Positions 19,062-27,945 of a stretch of DNA of 49,613 nucleotides are shown in pieces. The position numbers and the translations under genes were made by a program. The notes beneath the pieces are model-generated. The model ran no database searches. It saw only the letters and a list, made by a program, of their open reading frames with translations, and was not told the origin of the DNA. Source of the DNA: Clostridia bacterium (GTDB lineage Bacteria; Bacillota; Clostridia; TANB77; CAG-508); NCBI GenBank assembly GCA_022798895.1, contig JAAWNJ010000006.1, forward strand, positions 1 to 49,613, given 5' to 3'. The first letter of the stretch is position 1. Each line of letters begins with the position of its first letter.

Positions 19062-20402
19062 ATGTACGAAATTGCTCAAAAAATTAAACAAGCAGGTGGA
19101 ACTTTATACTTAGTGGGTGGTGCTATTAGAGACCACTTATTAAACATACCTATAACAGACAAAGACTATTGTGTAACAGGTCTAACAAAGGAACAATTTC
19201 AAATTCTTTTTCCAGAGGCGAAAATACAAGGAAAAGATTTTCCTGTTTTTATTTTAAACCAAACAGAAATTGCATTAGCTAGAAAAGAAAGGAAGGTTGG
19301 AAAAGGACATAAAGAATTTGAAGTTTTAGCTAGCCCAGAAATTACTATAGAAGAGGATTTAGCAAGGAGAGATTTAACAATCAATAGCATTGCACAAGAT
19401 GTTTTGACAGAAGAAATCATAGATCCATTCAATGGAAGAGAAGATATTGCAAAAAGAATTTTAAGAAAAACAACAGATGCCTTTGCAGAAGACCCTTTGA
19501 GAGTATACCGAGTTGCTAGATTTATGGCGACATTGCATCAAGATTTTGTCTGTATAGAGAGGCAGTGTAAAAATTTTACAGTACAAAAAGATGAAATAAT
19601 TAATCAAGAAAAGATAAATCAACCAATTGTTAATTTCACAACAGAACCAGACACTCTGAAAGCAATGGAACAATTAAAGCCAGAATTACGAACCCTTTCT
19701 AAAGAAAGAATATTTACAGAATTTAGGAAGGCGCTTGCAAGTTCTAAGCCTTCTCTATTTTTTGAAACACTAAGGCAAGCTAATGTATTAGAAGTGCATT
19801 TTCCAGAAATTGCAAATTTAATAGGGCAAACACAACCTGAACAGTATCACCCAGAAGGTGACGCATATAACCATACTATGATAGTAGTAGATAATACAGC
19901 AAAGCTAACAGACAATTTGGCAATTCGTTTTAGTTCTTTAGTACATGATCTAGGGAAAGGTATTACTCCAAAAGAGATGTTACCACACCATTATGGACAT
20001 GATGAAAAAGGAATAAAATTAGTACAAAGTTTAGGAAATCGAATAGGAATACCAAATTTATGGATGAAATGTGGAAAAACCGCTGCTAAATGGCATATGA
20101 AAGGTGGCATTTTCGAACAAATGACGCCTAAAAAACGAGTAGAATTAATAGAAGCAATAGGAAAGTCTATGTTAGGATTAGAAGGTTTGAAAATTGTAGT
20201 GGCTTGTGATAAAAATCGCTATTCATCAGATTTACAAACTACTTTGAACCGAGTACAATTTGACAAATTAGGAGAAGAATGTCTTAGTACTATATCAGGA
20301 GAAAGAATAGGAAAAAAATATCCAAATTTGCAAGGAAAAGCTTTTGGAGAAAAACTGCATGAAGAAAGAATAAATTGGATAAAATCAATTGACAGAAATT
20401 AA
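19062..20402 (+). CDS. cca: CCA tRNA nucleotidyltransferase with HD domain
   Basis: Class II nucleotidyltransferase that builds or repairs the tRNA 3' CCA end. Seen: LYLVGGAIRDHLL (G-G/RD motif), ITDKDYCVTG (metal-binding DxD), ARRDLTINSIAQD, DPFNGREDI, DPLRVYRVARFMA, and an HD phosphohydrolase motif (VHDLGKG, HHYGHDEKG). 446 residues. The start follows the thioredoxin stop directly. Poly(A) polymerase activity cannot be excluded from sequence. Confidence 0.88.
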   Translation: MYEIAQKIKQAGGTLYLVGGAIRDHLLNIPITDKDYCVTGLTKEQFQILFPEAKIQGKDFPVFILNQTEIALARKERKVGKGHKEFEVLASPEITIEEDLARRDLTINSIAQDVLTEEIIDPFNGREDIAKRILRKTTDAFAEDPLRVYRVARFMATLHQDFVCIERQCKNFTVQKDEIINQEKINQPIVNFTTEPDTLKAMEQLKPELRTLSKERIFTEFRKALASSKPSLFFETLRQANVLEVHFPEIANLIGQTQPEQYHPEGDAYNHTMIVVDNTAKLTDNLAIRFSSLVHDLGKGITPKEMLPHHYGHDEKGIKLVQSLGNRIGIPNLWMKCGKTAAKWHMKGGIFEQMTPKKRVELIEAIGKSMLGLEGLKIVVACDKNRYSSDLQTTLNRVQFDKLGEECLSTISGERIGKKYPNLQGKAFGEKLHEERINWIKSIDRN

Positions 20403-20484
20403 TTTTTTGTTTATGATAAACATAGAAAATTAGAGAGAAACTCGTATAATAAAAAGGAATAAATGTGTAAGAGGAGTTTAGAAA

Positions 20485-21651
20485 ATGTCAAAAGAAAAAT
20501 TATTAAAACAGGAAAAGGGTTCTGTTGCAGTTTTTGCAATTGCTACCATTTTCAGTTTAGTTTTTATATTAGGTGGAGTTTTTGCTGTTAGCACTACTAC
20601 CCGCAAAAATCAATTAAGAACATTGTTAAAAATTAAAGAAATATATGCTGCTGAAATAAGATATGAAGGAAGTACTAAAAAGAAGATAGCAGATTATGTA
20701 GGAAAACCAGCAGATAATGATAAAAACATAAAAACAGAAGATGCTAATGGAAATCTAGTAACAATACCTGCAGGTTTTATAGTTGTGGGTGCCTCAACAG
20801 AGACAACTCCTCTAGATAGAAAAGTAGATTATACTTATAATGGAGATGGAACTCCGACTGTGCAAGATGGAATTGTAGTAGAGGATGGAGATGGAAATCA
20901 GTTTGTGTGGATACCAGTGGGAACTATAAAAAATAAAGATGGAACGGAAGATAAGATTGAATTAGGAAGGTATAATGTATTTGCAAAAGATTCAACACCA
21001 TTTCAGCCAATAAGTAGTTATAAATCTAATACAGAAGATGATGAAGTTTACCAAAATCAGTATGTAATACAATCATATAGAGAATTAACAAAACAAATTG
21101 AAGGCAGTAATATAATAGCAAAATCACTAGAGTCTTTTAAGAAGGGAACAGAAGGAAATCATGGATTCTATATAGCAAGGTATGAAGCTAGTCAAGGTGT
21201 AAATGGAAAGCCAATGTCCAAAGCTGTCCAAACTGTATGGTCAGGGCTCGAACAATCAGCAGCAGCACAAAAGGCTAGATTAATGTATGATGGCAAAGGC
21301 TTTTATGAAAGTGATTTAGTGAATTCTTATGCATGGGATACAGCTTTGATATTTATTCAGAAATATAATAAAAATAATATTGATTATGCAAGCATAGAAG
21401 GAATGAGTATTAGTAGTACTAGTAAAAAGACAGGAGAAAATGAAGATATAGTATGTAATATTCATGATATGTGTGGGAATTATGCGGAATGGTCAACAGA
21501 AAATTGTAACGATACAAATTGGCCAAATACACGTAGAGGAGGAAATTATTCCCAAGCTAGTCGTTTGACCAGCGATAGAATAGGTTATTGTCCAAGTTCA
21601 TATCTTAGCTTTATAGGATTTCGTGTAATTGTATATTGTGATACGAAATAA
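20485..21651 (+). CDS. FGE/C-type-lectin-fold protein with pilin-like N-terminus
   Basis: 388 residues. The N-terminus has a charged tip and QEKGSVAVFAIATIFSLVF, a hydrophobic helix like that of TadE/G or prepilin-type proteins, implying export and membrane or pilus anchoring. The remainder is an FGE/SUMF1-type fold: QFVWIPVG, GFYIARYEAS, SDLVNSYAWDTALIFIQ, CNIHDMCGNYAEW, RRGGNYS and a terminal GFRVIV. The catalytic cysteines of true formylglycine-generating enzymes are not evident, so a binding role is more likely. Its paralogue ends at 830. The last 40 residues are the most divergent region between the two copies. Ribosome site is AAGAGGAG; a TATAAT lies about 35 bases upstream. Confidence 0.8.
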   Translation: MSKEKLLKQEKGSVAVFAIATIFSLVFILGGVFAVSTTTRKNQLRTLLKIKEIYAAEIRYEGSTKKKIADYVGKPADNDKNIKTEDANGNLVTIPAGFIVVGASTETTPLDRKVDYTYNGDGTPTVQDGIVVEDGDGNQFVWIPVGTIKNKDGTEDKIELGRYNVFAKDSTPFQPISSYKSNTEDDEVYQNQYVIQSYRELTKQIEGSNIIAKSLESFKKGTEGNHGFYIARYEASQGVNGKPMSKAVQTVWSGLEQSAAAQKARLMYDGKGFYESDLVNSYAWDTALIFIQKYNKNNIDYASIEGMSISSTSKKTGENEDIVCNIHDMCGNYAEWSTENCNDTNWPNTRRGGNYSQASRLTSDRIGYCPSSYLSFIGFRVIVYCDTK

Positions 21652-21684
21652 TGAAAAGATAGAGCAAGATTTGATTATAAAAGA

Positions 21685-21726
21685 AAAAGCCAATTAGTAT
21701 AACTAAAACTATATTAATTGGCTTTT
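21685..21726. terminator. Terminator after the FGE-fold gene
   Basis: AAAAGCCAATTAGTAT pairs with ATATTAATTGGCTTTT (one G-U) around a ten-base loop. It has A- and T-runs on both sides. Confidence 0.85.
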
Positions 21727-21849
21727 AGCTATGTTTAATAGAAGTAATATAGTTTTTAATATTCAAGTAGTGCATGAATAAATATGTAAGTGAGAATACT
21801 TAAATAGTGTGTCAGTTTTCAACTTTTTCAACAAATGCAACTCATAACA

Positions 21850-21878
21850 TTGATTTTTTTCATTTTTTTTAGTATAAT
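21850..21878 (+). promoter_or_regulatory. Promoter of minD-minE-rodA
   Basis: TTGATT (21850-21855), 17-base T-rich spacer, TATAAT (21873-21878), about 110 bases before minD. Nothing else is evident in the 340-base gap besides the terminator at 21685. Confidence 0.75.
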
Positions 21879-21991
21879 AGATGCGTTAGAAAATGCATTT
21901 TTATTTTTCCAAGAAAGGTGAATAAAAAAGTAACATACTTTAAAACTGATAAACTAGTCTTAAAGTTGCCCAAAATTTAAGGAGGAAAAAA

Positions 21992-22783
21992 ATGGGAGAA
22001 GTTATTGTAGTTACATCAGGAAAAGGTGGAGTAGGAAAAACAACAACAACAGCAAATGTAGGTTCATCCCTAGCATTAAGAGGAAAAAAGGTAGTATTAG
22101 TAGATACTGATATTGGACTTAGAAATCTTGATGTTGTCATGGGATTAGAAAATAGAATCGTATATGATATTGTTGATGTAGTAGAAGGAAAATGCAAATT
22201 AAGACAAGCGCTCATTAAAGATAAACGCTTTGATGAATTATTCTTACTTCCAGCAGCCCAAACAAGAGATAAAAGTGCAGTAAATGAAGAACAAATGAGA
22301 GAATTAGTTGAAAAGTTAAGAGAAGATTTTGATTATATTATAATTGACTGTCCAGCAGGAATTGAGCAAGGTTTTAAAAATGCAATTGCAGGTGCAGACA
22401 GAGCAATTGTTGTAACAACCGCAGAAATTTCAGCTATCCGTGATGCAGATAGAATTATTGGATTATTAGAAGCATCAGAAATTAAAAATCCACAATTAGT
22501 GATTAATCGTTTAAGACCAAACATGGTTAAAAAAGGTGAAATGATGGAAGTTGACGATATTGTTGACTTATTATCTATTGACTTAATTGGTGTTGTGCCA
22601 GATGATGAATATATTATCACACAAACTAATAAAGGAGAGCCTGTGGTAACAAACCATAAAGCACCTTCCGGAAAAGCTTATATAGAAATAGCACAAAGAA
22701 TTTTAGGAGAGAATGTAGAAGTTACAATTCCAGGAGAGCATGAAGGATTTTTCTCAAGAATAAAGCATTTCTTTGTTCATTAA
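21992..22783 (+). CDS. minD: Septum-site-determining ATPase MinD
   Basis: Membrane-associated ParA/MinD ATPase that positions cell division. The deviant Walker A GKGGVGKTTTTANVGSSLA, LVDTDIGLRNLDVVMGLENR, IIIDCPAGIEQGF, and the C-terminal amphipathic membrane helix (EGFFSRIKHFFVH) are all present. 263 residues. AAGGAGG precedes the ATG. Paired with minE 55 bases downstream; no minC is visible in the window. Confidence 0.95.
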   Translation: MGEVIVVTSGKGGVGKTTTTANVGSSLALRGKKVVLVDTDIGLRNLDVVMGLENRIVYDIVDVVEGKCKLRQALIKDKRFDELFLLPAAQTRDKSAVNEEQMRELVEKLREDFDYIIIDCPAGIEQGFKNAIAGADRAIVVTTAEISAIRDADRIIGLLEASEIKNPQLVINRLRPNMVKKGEMMEVDDIVDLLSIDLIGVVPDDEYIITQTNKGEPVVTNHKAPSGKAYIEIAQRILGENVEVTIPGEHEGFFSRIKHFFVH

Positions 22784-22837
22784 AATGGTGCTTGAACCTT
22801 TAGAATCACAAGAAAAATAGACAGTTGGAGGACAAAT

Positions 22838-23446
22838 ATGTTTGAGAATGTAATCAAGTTCTTTAAGAACATTGGGAAAAAAGAAAGCACAAAAGAAAGT
22901 TCAGATACAGCAAAAGAAAGATTACACTTGGTATTAATGCAAGACAGAGCTAATGTATCAGCTGACTTCTTAGAATTAATGAAACAAGAAATTATTGAAG
23001 TAATTAAAAAATATATTGATGTTGATGAAAAAGCAATTGACGTTCGTTTGACGAATAAATCAAATGAAGACGGGACAACAGGAGCACCAGCATTATATGC
23101 TAATATTCCAATTACAACCATTAAAAATGAAGTTCGCAAAGTAAATGGAGTAGTAGAAAAAGCAGAAGAGCCAAAAAAGGAAGAAAGTGTAAGAAAAGCT
23201 AGCCAAAGTGCAGAAAAGGCAAAAATAGAAAAGAAAAAAGAAAAAGTACTAGAGGTGAGTAGCGAAGAGGAAGAACAAGAACAAGAAGAAAAGATAAGTA
23301 AGAGAAAAGCTGTAAAGAAAGAGGACAAGCCTGAAACGAAAAAAGCAATATCAAAAGCAAAAACAGCTGAAAAAGTAGTAAAGACTAGAGGAAGTAAAAC
23401 AAAAGAAGTAGGAGAAAGAGTAAAAGAAGTAGCAAACAAAAAGTAA
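22838..23446 (+). CDS. minE: MinE with long charged C-terminal extension
   Basis: Residues 1 to about 95 match MinE, the topological factor that stimulates MinD ATPase: MFENVIKFF membrane-targeting start, KERLHLVLMQDRANVSADFLELMKQEI contact helix and VRLTN strand. Typical MinE ends near residue 90-100. Here about 105 further residues follow, made almost wholly of Lys, Glu, Ala, Ser and Val (KKEKVLEVSSEEEEQEQEEK), likely disordered. The extension is in frame with no shift motif. Function of the tail is unknown. Confidence 0.88.
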   Translation: MFENVIKFFKNIGKKESTKESSDTAKERLHLVLMQDRANVSADFLELMKQEIIEVIKKYIDVDEKAIDVRLTNKSNEDGTTGAPALYANIPITTIKNEVRKVNGVVEKAEEPKKEESVRKASQSAEKAKIEKKKEKVLEVSSEEEEQEQEEKISKRKAVKKEDKPETKKAISKAKTAEKVVKTRGSKTKEVGERVKEVANKK

Positions 23447-23536
23447 CAGTAGACGCATAGAAAATGGAATATAGAACACAATGAAAATAGGGAAGAGTTT
23501 TAAAATAAGAAAATTTCTAAATGCGTGAGGATAAGA

Positions 23537-24643
23537 ATGAAAAAAAAGATGCTAAAAAGTATTGAGTGGGGAATATTAGTATGTACTTTATTACTAGTAG
23601 TAATAGGATTAGTAGCACTATTTTCTGCCACTCAAAATTTAAATTATGAAGAATTAAAAAAACAGGCATTATGGCTTGTCATTAGTATACCTATTGTTAT
23701 TCTTGTAATAGCAATTGACTATAACTTCTATTGCAAAATATCACCAATTTTATATGGTATAAGTATTCTTTTATTAATTGCAGTGCTATTTACAGAACCC
23801 ATTAATGGTGCTACTAGTTGGTTTGCTATTGGTCCTTTTTCTTTTCAACCAGCAGAATTTGCTAAAATTGCAGTGGTGTTATTTGTAGCAAATATAATGG
23901 TAAAACTTCAAAAAAAAGACAAGGATGAAATCAATCGTGTATGGAAATTAGGTCTAATTATATTAGCACTTGCCGTTCCTGTTGTTATCATTATCAAGCA
24001 ACCAGACTATGGAACAGCACTTGCCTTTTTAGTTTCTCTTATTTTCATGCTATTTGTAGCAGGAATACGAAAAAGATATATTTTAATAGCTACTTTACTT
24101 GTAGCTATCGTTGTGCCTTTGGCATATTTCTTTATGTTGCCAGACCATGCAAAATCTAGAATTGATGTTTACTTAAACCCAGATTTAGACCCAAGAGGGG
24201 CAGGTTATAATATTATACAATCAAAACTTGCAATTGGTGCAGGGCAAGCATTTGGAATGGGAATTTTAAAAGGAAATCAAACACAGCTTGGTTACTTATA
24301 TCCAAAAACTACAGACTTTATTTTTGCTGTAATAGGAGAAGAAATGGGCTTCTTAGGAGGTACTACCGTTATTGCTTTATATATAGCATTACTAATACAA
24401 TCGATTAAAGTAGCTAAAACAGCAAAAGATGATATGGGTTCTTATGTAGCAGCAGGAATTACAGGAATTTTCTTTTTTCATATGCTAGAAAATATTGGCA
24501 TGACAATGGGACTTTTACCAATTACAGGAATTCCTTTGCCATTTGTAAGCTATGGAGGAAGTTCGCTACTAACAAATTTAATCTTAATTGCTATCTTATT
24601 AAATATTAGTGGACGTAGGCAAAGGACCTTGTTTGTAGAATGA
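23537..24643 (+). CDS. rodA: SEDS peptidoglycan polymerase RodA
   Basis: Polytopic SEDS-family glycosyltransferase that polymerises peptidoglycan during elongation. About ten membrane segments; family landmarks include FQPAEFAKI, KQPDYGTALAF, the conserved loop DPRGAGYNIIQSKLAIGAG and GIPLPFVSYGGSSLL. I start at ATG 23537, seven bases after GAGG; the upstream GTG overlaps that site. Placement behind minDE favours RodA over FtsW. Ends with TGA, showing that TGA is a stop codon here. Confidence 0.9.
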   Translation: MKKKMLKSIEWGILVCTLLLVVIGLVALFSATQNLNYEELKKQALWLVISIPIVILVIAIDYNFYCKISPILYGISILLLIAVLFTEPINGATSWFAIGPFSFQPAEFAKIAVVLFVANIMVKLQKKDKDEINRVWKLGLIILALAVPVVIIIKQPDYGTALAFLVSLIFMLFVAGIRKRYILIATLLVAIVVPLAYFFMLPDHAKSRIDVYLNPDLDPRGAGYNIIQSKLAIGAGQAFGMGILKGNQTQLGYLYPKTTDFIFAVIGEEMGFLGGTTVIALYIALLIQSIKVAKTAKDDMGSYVAAGITGIFFFHMLENIGMTMGLLPITGIPLPFVSYGGSSLLTNLILIAILLNISGRRQRTLFVE

Positions 24644-24655
24644 TTTTTTTGATTG

Positions 24656-24789
24656 TAATTAATATTCTATATATACGTTTGTCCTTGCTGTCCGTTGCTT
24701 TCAATTAGATATAAATCAGAGATAGAAACGGAAGGCGCTCGCAAGCTCGCCTTGCGCGAACTGCACTTTTATATATAGAATATTAATTA
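24656..24789 (-). repeat. Folded repeat element, copy B (family 1)
   Basis: A perfect 20-bp outer stem (24656-24675 with 24770-24789) encloses, on the minus strand, the same core as copy A (AGTTCGCGCAAGGCGAGC then TGCGAGCGCC), a variable inner hairpin closed by TCCGTT/AACGGA, and CAGCAAGGACAAACG. Only two differences from copy A occur in about 30 core bases. It fills the rodA-dusB gap. Confidence 0.7.
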
Positions 24790-24812
24790 TAAAACAAAAA
24801 ATGGAGTAACAA

Positions 24813-25790
24813 ATGTACTTAAAACCATTAAAAATTGGAAATGTAACTTTAAAAAACAATGTGCTTTTAGCACCTATGGCAGGAATTACCAACCTGCCAT
24901 TTCGTCGTATCTGTGAAAAGTTTGAGCAAGGGTTAGTATGTACAGAAATGGTAAGTGGTAAAGGGTTATTTTATCAAGACCAGAAAACAAATCAATTGTT
25001 AAATATGAAAGATGAACCAAGACCAGTAGCAGTACAAATCTTTGGAAATGAAATAGAAGCAATGGCATATAGTGCCAAAGAAGTAAGCAAAATAGCAGAT
25101 ATTGTAGATATAAATATGGGATGTCCAGCTCCAAAGGTAGTAAAAAATGGAGATGGTAGTAAATTAATGCTTAATATAGAACTAGCACAGGAGATTATAC
25201 AAGCAGTTGTCCAAAATTCGGAAGTACCTGTTACAGTGAAAATGAGAAAAGGTTGGGATAAAGATCATGTGAATTGTGTGCAATTTGCTCAAATGGCAGA
25301 AAGAGCAGGAGCAAAAGCTATAACAATTCATGGTAGAACTAGAGATGAATTTTATACAGGAATAGCAGACTGGGAAATTATTAAAGAAGTCAAAAAGCAG
25401 GTCTCTATTCCAGTGATAGGAAATGGAGATATCAAAACACCACAAGATGCTCTAAGAATGTTTGAAACAACAGGCGTAGATGGAATTATGATTGGAAGAA
25501 GCTCTATTGGAAATCCCTGGATTTTTAAACAAGTAAAAGAATATTTAAGTAACCCCCAAAATGCTATACCAGAAATTAGTCATATAGAACGTTTAGAGTT
25601 AATGATAGAACATATTGAACTACAGGTACAAGAACTAGGTGAAAATACTGGAATTAAAGAAATGAGAAAACATATGACATATTATTTAAAAGGGTTAAAA
25701 GAGGCAAGTGCAGTAAGACAGCAGATAAATACCATAGAAACAAAGGCAGAATTAATCCACTGTTTAACTGAATACTTTAAAAGTTTGTGA
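24813..25790 (+). CDS. dusB: tRNA-dihydrouridine synthase
   Basis: FMN-dependent reductase that makes dihydrouridine in tRNA. Seen: LAPMAGITNLPFRRI, the catalytic cysteine in NMGCPAPKVVKNGDGSKLM, TVKMRKGWD, ITIHGRTRDEFYTG, VIGNGDI and GIMIGRSSIGNPWIF. 325 residues, the DusB/NifR3 length. The ATG follows ATGGAGTAAC. TGA stop. Confidence 0.92.
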   Translation: MYLKPLKIGNVTLKNNVLLAPMAGITNLPFRRICEKFEQGLVCTEMVSGKGLFYQDQKTNQLLNMKDEPRPVAVQIFGNEIEAMAYSAKEVSKIADIVDINMGCPAPKVVKNGDGSKLMLNIELAQEIIQAVVQNSEVPVTVKMRKGWDKDHVNCVQFAQMAERAGAKAITIHGRTRDEFYTGIADWEIIKEVKKQVSIPVIGNGDIKTPQDALRMFETTGVDGIMIGRSSIGNPWIFKQVKEYLSNPQNAIPEISHIERLELMIEHIELQVQELGENTGIKEMRKHMTYYLKGLKEASAVRQQINTIETKAELIHCLTEYFKSL

Positions 25791-25800
25791 ATATAGATGA

Positions 25801-25827
25801 AAGAGAATAGAAATATTCTCTTTTTTC
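25801..25827 (+). terminator. Terminator after dusB
   Basis: AAGAGAATA pairs with TATTCTCTT around GAAA and is followed by Ts. Confidence 0.8.
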
Positions 25828-25858
25828 TTTGGTAAAAAAGAGAAGAAATGAGGTAATT

Positions 25859-26557
25859 ATGAAGAAAAACAAAAAATTAATTATCATAGGTGTCATAGCC
25901 ATTTTAGTGATTATTACAATTATTTTATATTTTTTCTTGAAAAATCCTAATAAAAATTTGAATATTGGAAATAATCTAAGTAACAAAACTCTACAAGAAG
26001 TAGAGGAATATATTTTAAATATTAGTTCCTATGAAGCAGAAATTGAAGTCTCAGTAGAAAGTAACAAAAATAAGACTAAGTATGTAATCACACAAAACTA
26101 TGTGAGCCCTAATATTGAAAAACAAATTGTAAAAGAGCCAAGTAATATTCAAGGACTAGAAACAATTTATGATGGAAGTAAACTCACAGTGCATAACTCT
26201 AAACTAAACCTAACAACAATCTATGAAAATTATCCCTATTTAACAGATAATTTTCTATGGCTTCATTCTTTTATAGAAGAGTATAGAGTAGCAAAGGCAA
26301 ATGGGCAAAAGACCAAGCTATATGAAGAAAATAACCAAATTATCATGGAGGTAGAACTTTCTAGTAGTAATCAATATATAGCAAGCAAAAAACTAGTCAC
26401 TGATAAGATTACAGGGTCAATTCAGAAATTAATAGTACAAGATAAGAACCAAAAAAATCTAGTTTACATATTATATAATGAGATAAAAATGAATAGTCTA
26501 AAAAAAGAGGAAGTATTAGCATTTCGCTTGCAAGAAGATCATATAGTACAGTATTAA
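25859..26557 (+). CDS. GerS-related membrane-anchored protein (LolA-like fold)
   Basis: One N-terminal membrane helix (KKLIIIGVIAILVIITIILYF minus ends) followed by a beta-rich domain containing YEAEIEVSVESNKNKTKY, GLETIYDGSKLTVHN and a C-terminal EEVLAFRL. The pattern resembles the clostridial germination lipoprotein GerS-related family, which has a LolA-like fold; no lipobox cysteine is visible here. I use ATG 25859, eight bases behind GAGGTA. In Clostridia such a gene often lies near the mazF/ndoA locus, as it does here. Role in spores is not shown by this sequence. Confidence 0.6.
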   Translation: MKKNKKLIIIGVIAILVIITIILYFFLKNPNKNLNIGNNLSNKTLQEVEEYILNISSYEAEIEVSVESNKNKTKYVITQNYVSPNIEKQIVKEPSNIQGLETIYDGSKLTVHNSKLNLTTIYENYPYLTDNFLWLHSFIEEYRVAKANGQKTKLYEENNQIIMEVELSSSNQYIASKKLVTDKITGSIQKLIVQDKNQKNLVYILYNEIKMNSLKKEEVLAFRLQEDHIVQY

Positions 26558-26641
26558 GAAATAAAGCCTCTTTTTAAACTAATATTAAAATATATCAATA
26601 TAGAAAACCTTTAAATATACAAATATTAGGAGTGAAGAAGA

Positions 26642-26992
26642 ATGGTAGTAAAAAGAGGAGATATGTTTTATGCAGATTTAAGCCCAGTAATTGGTTCAGA
26701 ACAAGGAGGGGTTAGACCAGTTTTAATTATTCAAAATGATGTAGGAAATAAACACAGTCCTACTGTAATTGCAGCAGCAATTACTTCACAAACAGGAAAA
26801 ACAAAATTGCCAACCCATATAGAAATAGAACCAGAACAAAGCGGACTAAAAGCAGAATCAGTGGTATTAACAGAACAAATTAGAACTATAGATAAGAGCC
26901 GCTTAAAAGAAAAAATAGGGCATATTGATGATGAGAAAATTATTAATCAAATTAATAGTGCATTAGGTGTTAGCTTTGGGCTAGAAGAGTAA
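26642..26992 (+). CDS. ndoA: MazF/EndoA-family mRNA interferase
   Basis: PemK/MazF toxin of 116 residues: MVVKRGDMFYADLSPVIGSEQGGVRPVLIIQND, the catalytic region with AAITSQTGKTKLPTHIEI, and LTEQIRTIDKSRL. Family members cut mRNA at short sequence motifs; EndoA homologues cut at UACAU. The usual MazE/EndoAI antitoxin would lie directly upstream, but only 84 bases separate this gene from the GerS-like gene and no antitoxin frame is visible. It is therefore an orphan in this window. AGGAGTG precedes the ATG. Confidence 0.9.
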   Translation: MVVKRGDMFYADLSPVIGSEQGGVRPVLIIQNDVGNKHSPTVIAAAITSQTGKTKLPTHIEIEPEQSGLKAESVVLTEQIRTIDKSRLKEKIGHIDDEKIINQINSALGVSFGLEE

Positions 26993-26997
26993 AAAAG

Positions 26998-27040
26998 AAA
27001 ATATATCACAAGCAGTTAATGCAAAGTGATATATTTTTTT
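26998..27040. terminator. Bidirectional terminator between mazF and the patatin gene
   Basis: AAAATATATCAC pairs with GTGATATATTTT across a 16-base loop, with T-runs on both strands. Confidence 0.85.
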
Positions 27041-27046
27041 GCTTTG

Positions 27047-27945
27047 CTATTTAGAATTACTAGTTACATGAGTAGAAATAATTTCTTTTATTCTTTTTTT
27101 AGTTTCTTCATAACCTCTTTGATAAAAATAATCCATTTTACTAATATCTAAAAGAGGCGTATTAACGGTATGAATTTTTAATAAATAGTCAGCTCCTTCT
27201 AATTCATAATTAGAAAGTTCTTGCCCCATTAATTCTATAGAACCACTAATGACATCAATAATATTTTTGTTTTCCTTGCATTTTAATTTTTTAGGAAAAA
27301 CAATACTAATTACCTTATCTACTCCATTTTCTTTTAATTCTTTCCATGGTACATTTTCTCGAATTCCGCCATCTACTAATTTAAGATTTTGATAATTGCA
27401 GGGTGAGAAAACTCCGTGGGAAACTACAACTAGCTCTTACAGCCTTTGCAATAGGTACATCTTGTATGTATTTTACTTTATTCGAATAATTTTGTCTTGT
27501 TTCTTTTAAATTACTATGTTTTGGCATAGATGAAAAAAGATAGACAGTTCCATCATCTAAGTCTACACTTGAGATAATAAGATTTTTAGGTATATCTTTT
27601 ATAGTATAAATATTTTTTTCTAGACAGGCTTTTTTCATTATCTTTTCTATTGCTTTTCCACTATTTAGCCCATCTATTATAATTTGTCTCTTGAAAATTA
27701 GTCCTAGAATTAGTTTTAGAACATTTTGCCATTCTACATATTTTATTTTTTTAGCATACTTTTTAAACAATGTGTATATTTCATCAGCAGTATATCCACA
27801 CGCATATAGTGTTGCTACAATACTTCCAGATGATGCACCTGAAATATAGTCAAATTGTATATTGGCTTCTTCAAATGCTTTTAAAGCACCTATGTGTGCA
27901 GCACCTTTTATTCCACCACCGAGCTAAACATAATCCTATTTTCAT
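27047..27945 (-). CDS. Patatin-like phospholipase with two CGG +1 shifts
   Basis: A patatin-family acyl hydrolase rebuilt across three frames. From ATG 27945: MKIGLCLA, then CGG at codon 9; skipping C gives GGGIKGAAHIGALKAF, the oxyanion-hole motif, and GASSGS (GxSxG nucleophile). The frame runs to codon 177, CGG again (27416-27414); skipping C gives ASCSFP-GVFSPCNYQNLKLVDGGIREN, which holds the catalytic aspartate (DGG). The third frame ends at 27047. The joined protein has 298 residues, normal for bacterial patatins. The catalytic Ser-Asp dyad and the oxyanion hole are all present only if both shifts occur. AAAGTAGGG lies ahead of the start. The about 340-base gap upstream shows no other feature I can support. 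Confidence 0.85.
27414..27416 (-). other. In-frame CGG with +1 frameshift, site 3 (patatin, second)
   Basis: Reading is TTC CCA CGG AGT; the family needs CCA then GGA GTT TTC. Without the shift the frame stops 11 codons later. Confidence 0.85.
27919..27921 (-). other. In-frame CGG with +1 frameshift, site 4 (patatin, first)
   Basis: Reading is TTA GCT CGG TGG; the family needs GCT then GGT GGT GGA ATA AAA GGT. Codon 9. Confidence 0.85.

Noticed and set aside
22780..23481. Long minus-strand frame opposite minE (and similar long antisense frames)
   Set aside because: These are shadows of Lys/Glu-rich coding DNA; translations are Ser/Phe-rich low-complexity and lack ribosome sites.
24641..25790. 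Stop-codon reassignment (TGA as Trp or Gly)
   Set aside because: TGA ends rodA, dusB and bofA at their normal lengths, and no gene needs read-through of TGA.
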